Origin: an uncultured Veillonella sp.
Lineage (GTDB): Bacteria; Bacillota_C; Negativicutes; Veillonellales; Veillonellaceae
DNA length: 9,638 bases
NCBI GenBank assembly: GCA_900765235.1
Contig: CAAFRK010000027.1
Span: 1 to 9,638, forward strand
Direction of reading: 5' to 3'
The position numbers and the translations under genes are program-made. The notes beneath the pieces were generated by a model. The model made no database searches. It was given only the letters and a program-made list of their open reading frames with translations, and was not told where the DNA came from. Shown in pieces: positions 1 through 6,500 of this stretch (its first letter is position 1; each line of letters begins with the position of its first letter).

Positions 1-1
1 A

Positions 2-30
2 TTTACAATTCACTAAAAATAGTGTAATAT
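2..30 (+). promoter_or_regulatory. Possible sigma-70-type promoter for the first autotransporter gene
   Basis: A -35-like TTTACA (2-7, five of six matches to TTGACA) is followed after exactly 17 bases by TAATAT (25-30, four of six matches to TATAAT). Initiation near 37 would give a leader of about 168 bases before the ATG at 205, containing both inverted repeats described separately. The region is very AT-rich, so chance matches are common. No better-spaced pair was found between here and the gene. The real promoter could also lie upstream of the window. Confidence 0.35.
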
Positions 31-49
31 TTTATACATATTTTAAAAG

Positions 50-139
50 TGTTAGTCTTAAGTTTCTTTAATAAGTGAGTATATATCTATCTCTTATCAT
101 AAAAAAAGACTAATAAATCAACTCATAGATATATATTCA
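50..139 (+). promoter_or_regulatory. Two interleaved inverted repeats in the leader of the first autotransporter gene
   Basis: Arm pair 1 is TTAGTCTT (52-59) with its exact complement AAGACTAA (106-113); it can be extended outward by a G-T wobble and a T-A pair. Arm pair 2 is 76-90 with 125-139: 15 positions that pair throughout if one G-U wobble is allowed (core TATATATCTAT with ATAGATATATA). The left arm of pair 2 lies inside the loop of pair 1 and its right arm lies outside, so in RNA the two helices would form a pseudoknot-like or mutually competing arrangement. It ends seven bases before the AAGGAG at 146-151. Most pairs are A-U, so stability is modest. A regulatory role is inferred from position only. 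Confidence 0.4.
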
Positions 140-145
140 AGTATG

Positions 146-177
146 AAGGAGCTTTCACAAATGTGATTGTATTGTAA
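146..177 (+). promoter_or_regulatory. Shine-Dalgarno with start-stop / four-codon leader upstream of the autotransporter
   Basis: AAGGAG (146-151) is the best ribosome-binding sequence in the leader. Nine bases later comes ATG (161-163), immediately followed by TGA (164-166). Overlapping it, GTG (163-165) opens a four-codon frame ending in TAA at 175-177. That frame is the same as the main gene, and the next codon is GTG 178. A ribosome using this site would therefore stop within one to four codons, just upstream of the real gene. It may be a leader for coupling or attenuation, or the relic of an older start broken by a stop. Both readings are inference. Confidence 0.4.
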
Positions 178-190
178 GTGAAGTATTTAT

Positions 191-204
191 TGAGGTATAA
201 GAGG
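191..204 (+). promoter_or_regulatory. Ribosome binding site favouring the ATG at 205
   Basis: TGAGG (191-195) lies nine bases before the ATG at 205. This supports that ATG over the in-frame GTG at 178, whose nearest Shine-Dalgarno (146-151) is 26 bases away. A second purine run (AAGAGG, 199-204) touches the ATG and is too close to be the site. Starting at 205 also puts the basic N-region (Lys-2, Lys-6) directly before the hydrophobic core, as in an ordinary signal peptide. Confidence 0.6.
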
Positions 205-2661
205 ATGAAAGGTAGTAATAAGATTTTATTGTCTGCTGTTATGATGACCTTATTGTCATCTACGATGGCTATGCCTAGTACATGGGCTGCAGCAGGTATT
301 AATTCTGATGGACGTATTTTTGCAACTACTGCTGATAGTAAATTTGAAAGTACAGGTAATACGACTGCGAATGGTGTAGTCGCATCTGATGGTGGTCAAG
401 TTACAATTGGCTCTTTGGACACTCCTGATGCATCTCAATTGCCTAAACGCTATCGTCAACCAGCTTTCATTACAGGCATGCTAAATAACAGTTCCATCCA
501 AGTAGATGGCGGTGTTATGGACGTGACTACTGCGCCATGGAAGTCTCCATATCCAGTGGCATTTGCTTATAATAGTAAAATTAATCTTGGTGTCGATGAT
601 GCGGGTACTGTAAAGCACAAAGTATTTAATATGCAAGGCGATGTGCTTGTATCTGATAAAATGATGCCTCCTCATCAAGAACAGCAACCATCTGTTATTA
701 ACATTGGCCTAGGCCGTGCGCATAACAGTCCTAACCAATTTTCCGGTAAGGCTGTGAACACCTTAGAGGATAAGGGTGGCGAAATTAACATGACCTTTGA
801 TGGTGGCATGTGGAGCCATGATTACATGGGCGGTTTGGAATCTTTCAAGATTGATGGTAAAACGGAACGCAGTAGTATTAATAACCTCACAGGCACTCGT
901 ACGCGTGAAGGGTTCAGCCGTATTGCACAAGATTCTCGTAGCGACATTCATGTAAATAAATTGGACGGCCATATCAACGTTATTTATGACATGAGTGATA
1001 GTACAGGCTTGAATTTCGCTAAACAAGGCTCCAAGAAAAATGGTCTTGATCCAGCTGACATCGAGGGCGGTAACTTCATCGTGAAATCCGCTGCGACTGG
1101 CTCTGCTGTGCATGGCTATGTAACAGGTGATCATCTTGATACTTCCTCTGAAAGTAATGTAAACAAGATTTTAGATAACTTAGCCCACAAATTCTATTAT
1201 GAAAACTATGTAAAGGGTGAAAGAAACCTTTCTGGTACAGTATCTATTGCTTCTAAAGGTATTGTGTCTAGCTACAAAAAAGCGTTGACTACAGACCAAA
1301 AAGAAGGGGATATTACTTGGAAAGACGGTAATGGCCAAGGCTCCTATATGGTGCCAGAGCCAAAACCTACACCAACTCCGGATCCAAAACCAGTTACGCC
1401 AGTAACTCCGGATCCTAAGCCAGTTACACCGGTAACTCCGGATCCTAAACCAGTTACACCAGTAACTCCAGATCCTAAACCAGTTACACCGGTAACTCCA
1501 GATCCTAAACCGGTTACACCAGTAACTCCGGATCCTAAGCCAGTTACGCCGGTAACTCCGGATCCTAAACCGGTTACACCAGTAACTCCGGATCCAAAAC
1601 CAGTTACACCAGTAACTCCGGATCCTAAGCCAGTTACGCCTGTAACTCCGGATCCAAAACCAGTTACACCAGTAACTCCAGATCCAAAACCAGTTACTCC
1701 AGATCCTAAACCTCAAGTTCCAACTCCTACACCTACACCAGTAACTCCTAATCCTGTTATTCGTGGTGCGTACGATACACCTCATATGCGTGGTATTCGT
1801 TCTGCTGTAGTAGGTAATATCAATGCTTGGCGTACATTAGCTGACGATATGTATCGCCCTCGTGTATTGCAACAAGGCGAGCCAACAGGTATTTGGGCTC
1901 GCATCGGTGGTGGTAAATACAGCTACTCCGGCAGCGGTATCGACACAGCTACAGATTATACACGCATCCAAGGTGGTTATGATGCTAAAATCAGCCGTGG
2001 CTGGACTGTTGGTGGTCAAGTATCCTACCTTCGTGGTTCTGAAGACTATGTATTCGATGGCTCTGGCAAGGTTAAATCCTTCTCTGTTGGTGCTTATGGT
2101 TTGAAAGACCTTGGTAAGGATCAATATGTACATGTAGAAACGCAAGTAGGTCGTGTATCTAATGACTTCACAGCGCGTAATGAAATTGGTGACCCTATGT
2201 CTGGCGATGCAAAATCCAATGCATATAGCATCGGTGTTCGCTATGGCAAAACATTGAAATACACTAATGGTTTCTATGTAGAACCACAAGCGCAATTGAA
2301 CTTCACACACTTCGGTGGTCGTAACTTCAATGTAGGAAATGTGTCCGTTAACCAATCTGGTGTGAATAGCACTTCTGGTAAGCTTGGCCTTGAATTGGGT
2401 AAACAATTCGGTAGTGGCAATATCTATACACGCTTTGCTGCAGGTCATGCTTTCACAGGCAATGTAAAAACTGCATTCGCTAGTGGCAGTGTTGTGAAAT
2501 TAACAGAACAAGATCTCAAAGGCACTTGGACTGAACTTGCCTTCGGTGGCCGTTATGGCTTTAATAGCAACAATAGCATATTTGCTGACGTTGCTACAGG
2601 TTTGTCTGGTGACTACCAAGCAGACTGGGGCGTAAACGCAGGTTTCACGCACAAATTCTAA
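205..2661 (+). CDS. Classical (type Va) autotransporter with proline-rich decapeptide-repeat linker
   Basis: This is a complete 818-residue surface protein exported by Sec and inserted by BAM; adhesion is the likely role but the ligand is unknown. Residues 1-30 form a signal peptide (MKGSNK, then a hydrophobic core, ending near TWAAA). Residues 31-383 are the passenger, rich in Gly, Ser, Asn and short beta-strand-like stretches, with no protease triad that I recognise. Its end (about 320-383, with [14 protein letters not shown]) resembles a pre-barrel segment I recall from Negativicutes autotransporters. Residues 384-517 are a Pro/Thr linker with ten [10 protein letters not shown] repeats. 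Residues 526-553 look like the pore-spanning helix. Residues 562-818 are a beta-barrel of about 257 residues with alternating polar/aromatic strands and a terminal Phe (GFTHKF), as the autotransporter beta-domain requires. I see no Cys. The start could instead be GTG 178, giving 827 residues. A strong terminator follows. I cannot assign a known gene name. Confidence 0.93.
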   Translation: MKGSNKILLSAVMMTLLSSTMAMPSTWAAAGINSDGRIFATTADSKFESTGNTTANGVVASDGGQVTIGSLDTPDASQLPKRYRQPAFITGMLNNSSIQVDGGVMDVTTAPWKSPYPVAFAYNSKINLGVDDAGTVKHKVFNMQGDVLVSDKMMPPHQEQQPSVINIGLGRAHNSPNQFSGKAVNTLEDKGGEINMTFDGGMWSHDYMGGLESFKIDGKTERSSINNLTGTRTREGFSRIAQDSRSDIHVNKLDGHINVIYDMSDSTGLNFAKQGSKKNGLDPADIEGGNFIVKSAATGSAVHGYVTGDHLDTSSESNVNKILDNLAHKFYYENYVKGERNLSGTVSIASKGIVSSYKKALTTDQKEGDITWKDGNGQGSYMVPEPKPTPTPDPKPVTPVTPDPKPVTPVTPDPKPVTPVTPDPKPVTPVTPDPKPVTPVTPDPKPVTPVTPDPKPVTPVTPDPKPVTPVTPDPKPVTPVTPDPKPVTPVTPDPKPVTPDPKPQVPTPTPTPVTPNPVIRGAYDTPHMRGIRSAVVGNINAWRTLADDMYRPRVLQQGEPTGIWARIGGGKYSYSGSGIDTATDYTRIQGGYDAKISRGWTVGGQVSYLRGSEDYVFDGSGKVKSFSVGAYGLKDLGKDQYVHVETQVGRVSNDFTARNEIGDPMSGDAKSNAYSIGVRYGKTLKYTNGFYVEPQAQLNFTHFGGRNFNVGNVSVNQSGVNSTSGKLGLELGKQFGSGNIYTRFAAGHAFTGNVKTAFASGSVVKLTEQDLKGTWTELAFGGRYGFNSNNSIFADVATGLSGDYQADWGVNAGFTHKF
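1381..1701 (+). repeat. 30-bp in-frame tandem repeat, 10 full copies plus one 21-bp partial (Pro-rich linker)
   Basis: Ten consecutive 30-base units (1381-1680) each encode exactly [11 protein letters not shown] 21-base unit (1681-1701, DPKPVTP) and a degenerate one starting DPKPQVPTP follow. Variation between copies sits only at third codon positions (CCA/CCT/CCG, AAA/AAG, ACA/ACG), so the peptide is invariant while the DNA has drifted. The array is a rigid extended spacer between the passenger and the membrane barrel. Because the unit is a multiple of three, copy-number change would lengthen or shorten the spacer without breaking the frame. A complementary open frame opposite it (about 1180-1785) is only a by-product of the repeat. 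Confidence 0.95.
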
Positions 2662-2751
2662 TATAGTATATAAAGGTATATTGATATCTAAGTATGTTAG
2701 GTAAAAGTATATAAATATATATACAAATATATGTACAGATAAAAGAATAGT

Positions 2752-2796
2752 AAAAGACCCATGTATTGGAAAATAGCTAATACATGGGTCTTTTTT
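2752..2796 (+). terminator. Strong intrinsic terminator after the first autotransporter
   Basis: A perfect 16-base stem pairs AAAAGACCCATGTATT (2752-2767) with AATACATGGGTCTTTT (2779-2794) across an 11-base loop, and a run of six T (2791-2796) follows. It starts about 90 bases past the stop codon at 2659-2661. The A-run on the 5' side means it could also act on transcription from the minus strand. It separates this gene from the next adhesin gene. Confidence 0.95.
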
Positions 2797-3227
2797 AGTG
2801 TTTAAAGAGAGTTTTGATCTAGTAGTAATATTTATTTATACAAATCATAGAATGCGTTTATATATAACATCAGTAATCATAAGAGTTATTAATTTATATC
2901 TTAGCCTAGCATATACCATAATACAAGGTATTATAGGGTTTAACGGCATTTCTATATAAATATTTCTTATTAATAAACCAAAATTGATAATTTTAAATTG
3001 TAAAATTTTTTGCCACTAAATTGTGAATAAATATTTGGTTAATTATAAAAAATACATAAAAAATAGAACGATTATTATATAGTCTATAGAAAAATAAGGG
3101 ATAAATAAGAATAATTTACATTAAAAAGCATTATTTATGGATAATGCTTATTTTTATGCGGTGGAAAGTGTACATAAATGGTATAAATTTATAAACTGTT
3201 CGAAGATGAATATAAAATGAATTTTTA
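2797..3227 (+). other. AT-rich non-coding spacer between the two adhesin genes
   Basis: No open frame here has a ribosome binding site or recognisable protein, and no tRNA or rRNA is visible. It holds a short hairpin (ATAATAC 2918-2924 with GTATTAT 2928-2934, three-base loop) and a perfect 12-base palindrome TATAAATTTATA (3182-3193). It also has a weak promoter-like pair, TTGTGA (3021-3026) and TATAAA (3044-3049) with a 17-base spacer, and the hairpin at 3126-3149 listed separately. The high A+T content makes isolated promoter-like words unreliable. Confidence 0.6.
3123..3155 (+). terminator. Possible second terminator or attenuator hairpin
   Basis: A perfect nine-base stem, AAGCATTAT (3126-3134) with ATAATGCTT (3141-3149), has a six-base loop TTATGG. 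It is flanked by an A-run (3123-3127) and followed by ATTTTT (3150-3155). It has the form of a weak intrinsic terminator that could work in either direction, but only two G-C pairs support it. It may be a backup terminator, the end of a short transcript starting near 3056, an operator-type palindrome, or chance. Confidence 0.4.
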
Positions 3228-3256
3228 TTTACCATATAGAAATATTTTGATATTAT
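3228..3256 (+). promoter_or_regulatory. Extended -10 promoter for the trimeric autotransporter
   Basis: A -35-like TTTACC (3228-3233) is spaced exactly 17 bases from TATTAT (3251-3256, five of six matches). The -10 is preceded by TGA (3248-3250), giving the TGn extension of an extended -10 element. Initiation near 3263 would leave a leader of about 80 bases before the ATG at 3343. This is the best promoter candidate in the window. A weaker alternative is TTTATA (3188-3193) with TATAAA (3211-3216). Confidence 0.5.
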
Positions 3257-3330
3257 TATGACAATCAACAATGATGAAGTTTTAGTGAAATTATTGTGAG
3301 AAATGAACTTATCTGTGTGTATTGTAAGCT

Positions 3331-3337
3331 AGAGGGA
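3331..3337 (+). promoter_or_regulatory. Ribosome binding site of the trimeric autotransporter gene
   Basis: AGAGGGA lies five bases before ATG 3343. No other in-frame start between the nearest upstream stop and here gives an ESPR-type signal, and the ATG is the first codon of the conserved MNRIYNVIW motif, so this start is well fixed. Confidence 0.8.
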
Positions 3338-3342
3338 AGATT

Positions 3343-3528
3343 ATGAATCGAATTTACAATGTAATTTGGAGCAAGACAAAGAAGTGTTATGTAGTAGTTT
3401 CTGAGATCGTAAAAAGCGGTGGTGGTAAGGTTAAATCCTTGCACACTGGCAAAACACATGCTCGCATGGGCGCTGTTATGGCAGTAGCTGCACTATTAGC
3501 AGGTGTGAATATTACACCTGTAAATGCA
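3343..3528 (+). other. Extended signal peptide region (ESPR) plus Sec signal peptide
   Basis: Residues 1-24 carry the conserved ESPR pattern: Asn-2, Ile-4, Trp-9, Lys-11, and VVVSE at 17-21. A basic stretch to Arg-41, a hydrophobic core MGAVMAVAALLAG (42-54), and an Ala-ending site near VNA (60-62) follow. In other type V proteins the ESPR slows inner-membrane translocation so that long passengers do not misfold in the periplasm. The presence of an ESPR here, and its absence in the neighbouring 818-residue autotransporter, fits the difference in size and class. Confidence 0.92.
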
Positions 3529-6500
3529 GCGGCTATGATAATTGATGGTGTATATAATGGTTATGCAACAGCATATGAAATGGGAGCGAGACCGAGTTAT
3601 CTATACAACTATGGAAATCCTGGAAATAAGAAGGCTTTAGATAATAGTGGTTCAGATACTTATTATTCCGGTCAAAATAATAATTTATTTGGTATTGCCA
3701 TAGGTCGGGATACCGATATACAAGAATCTCAAGATGCTCGCTATTATTCAGGTATAGCTATTGGTGATAGAGCTAAGGCTACTGGTGGTTTATCCTTTTC
3801 AATAGGTAGCTATGCACAATCTACGAAACCATCTGCTATGGCTATTGGTACGGCTTCATTATCTAGTGGATTTAACTCCTTGGCGATGATGCGCCAATCT
3901 GCAGCAACAGGTAATTTCTCTACCGCTATTGGTACTGCATCTTGGGCAGAGGGAACAGGCAGTTTTGCTATGGGTTATTCTGCACAAGCGCATGGTGATC
4001 AATCTATTGCTATCGGTGCGGCTGAGCCAATTACAGTTCCAGGTAGTGGCAATGAGCCAAGTGCATCCTATAATGGTACTACTAATACCGTAACAGAAGG
4101 TGCTCGTTCTTTAGCATTTGGTACAAAAGCACGTACAAGTGCAGCAGCTTCAGATTCAATGGCATTTGGTTCTAATGCTACTACAGGTGGATCCAATGCT
4201 GTTGCAGTAGGTAACTCTGCTAATGCATCTGCTAGAGATGCTTTTGCATTTGGTAATACAACACAAGCTACAGGTGCTAATGCCATTGCCATGGGTAGAA
4301 AAGCCCAAGCAGTTCAGACGAATTCTATTGCAATGGGTAGCCATGCAAAAGCTTTAGAAGCGAATGCTCTTGCTATCGGTGGTAAGGCTGAAGCTAGCAA
4401 AGCTGGTACTATGGCTATTGGTACAGAAGCTAAAGCAAGTAGTAATAATTCTACAGCTATTGGTAATGGTGCAGAGGTTACTGGTGAAAACTCCATGGCA
4501 TTAGGTGCTGGTGCGAAGATTTCTTCTAATAACTCCATCGCTCTTGGTGCAGGTACTGAATTTAATGATCCTCTAGTAAATACTTATGCAGCTTTCATTA
4601 ATGAACTGAACCCTGCAGAAGCGGGCGTAGTAGCTGTTGGTAATACGGGTACGCCTCGTCGTATTGTTAATGTTGCAGGTGGTCAAAACGATAATGACGC
4701 TGCAACGATTAAACAATTGCGTTATGTAAATAACAACTTGGCTATGACCATTGCAGGCCCTACATACACAGGGTATCAAGCGAATGGTTCTACCTACAAA
4801 GCACCTGATTTCAATATCAAAAATAGCACATATCATACAGTAAAAGAAGCAGTAGAAGCAGCGCAAACTAACTTCTTCAGCGCTAAAGGTACATCTGCTG
4901 ATGCTAACTACGATAATAAAGGTGCTACGGGCACAAATGCGACAGCAGCAGGCGTACGTGCCTCTGCAGCGGGTAATTTTGGTACGGCCCTTGGCGCTAA
5001 GGCAACGGCAACAAGCGATAAATCCACTGCCTTAGGTTATAATGCGAAAGTAACAGAAGATGACGGCGTTGCGTTAGGCTCTAATTCCGTAGCGAATACA
5101 GCGGCTGGTATAGCTGGCTATGATGTAAGCGCAGCAGATAACCGTGCCAATAAATACACAGCTTTAACAGGCAATGTAGCAACATCTACATTGGGCGCTG
5201 TATCTGTTGGTCAAAGCACTAGTGTTGGCAATGAAACACGTCAAATTACAAACCTTGCAGCTGGTACAAAGGACACCGATGCAGTTAACGTAGCTCAATT
5301 GCGCAATGTAAATCTTAAAATTGCAGGCAATACAAACGACAACAATGGTAAAAACGATGTATTGTTAGATAAACAAACATTGACTGTAAAAGGCGATGGC
5401 ACTTATGTAACGACTAAAGCTAATAACCAAACTATCGATGTAACGTTAACAAATGATACAAAGGATAAAATTGACAATGCAGCTAATAAAGATCTTTCCA
5501 ACATCACAAATGTAGGTAAAAAGAATATTACTGCATTAGGCACAATCGTTGAGGCTGGTCATAATGTAACAATTCCAGCAGCTACTGTAGATGCTACAAC
5601 AGGTCAAAAAACATATACTGTAAATGCTATGGATACAAAGGTTTCTTTAGGCACTAGCGGCTTGATGACCCTTACAGGTGGTACACCTGATGCAAACGGT
5701 GTTCGTAACTATACTGTTGACGTAGACCCTACAAAGGTAGCAAAAACTGACCTATCCAATATCAATAATGATGGTAAAACCGTTATCCGTGAAGAGGCTC
5801 AAAAGGCCGTAAAAGTAATTGCTGGTCAAAATACAACTGTTACAGAAGGTACAGATGGCACATATAAAACATATGCAGTCAACGTAGCATCAGCGGGAGA
5901 CTACCGATTAGTAGAAAACAGTGCAGCTGCTGATAAATCGTACACTGTTACTGGTAATAAAGTTGACTTAACAGTGCAAGATGGTAGTAATCCAGCGAAT
6001 ACGAAGACGGTAACCATTAAAAATATCGCGTCTAAAACAGAGTTAGACCAATTAAACGATCGTGCTGTTAAATATGATGTAGATGGCTCTGGGAATGTAG
6101 ATAAATCCAAGGTGCCATACGAAGGCCCTACATACAGCAGTACTAATAAATCTGGTGGTACTCACGTAACTAACGTGGCGTACGCAACAGGTAATGATGG
6201 TAGCGAAGCAGTTAACGTAGATTACTTAACTGATAAAATCACCGATACAAAAGCTGAGCTCATCAACAAAGGTTTGAAGTTTAACGCAGACAACAATGAT
6301 GTTAAGACAAATAAACTTGGCTCTACCGTAACTGTATCTGGCGATGCGAATATCACTACAAAAATCACACAAACTGGTGATGACTCCACAATTGCCGTGG
6401 CTTTGAATAAAGACCTTAATGTTAAAACCGTGACTGCTACAGATACTGTGAAGGCTGGCACTACAACAGCGGGCAATCAAACAGCTACAGACAATAAAGG

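Noticed and set aside
101..107. Run of seven A in the leader, considered as a slippage tract for phase variation
   Set aside because: It is short, outside the coding region and not between promoter hexamers of a convincing promoter; nothing indicates switching.
1381..1701. Regular 30-base periodicity resembling a CRISPR array
   Set aside because: The units are directly adjacent without unique spacers and encode a perfect decapeptide in frame; this is a coding repeat.
1180..1785. Open frame of 201 codons on the minus strand
   Set aside because: It lies opposite the 30-base proline repeat; its Trp/Arg/Ser repeats are the antisense of that array. It has no credible start site and no sensible protein.
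1862..2104. 80-codon frame on the + strand in another phase
   Set aside because: It overlaps the barrel coding sequence in a different frame and has no ribosome binding site; the autotransporter frame is clearly the real one.
1837..2448. Open frame of 203 codons on the minus strand
   Set aside because: It is fully inside the well-supported beta-barrel coding region on the opposite strand, with an odd composition and no recognisable domain.
2662..2751. Alternating TATA-rich stretch after the first gene, considered as a promoter or origin-like element
   Set aside because: It lies between a stop codon and a strong terminator; simple A/T alternation gives many promoter-like words, and no well-spaced -35 and no iterons were found.
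3265..3459. 64-codon minus-strand frame across the start of the giant adhesin
   Set aside because: It overlaps the promoter leader and ESPR coding sequence; there is no ribosome binding site and no known motif.
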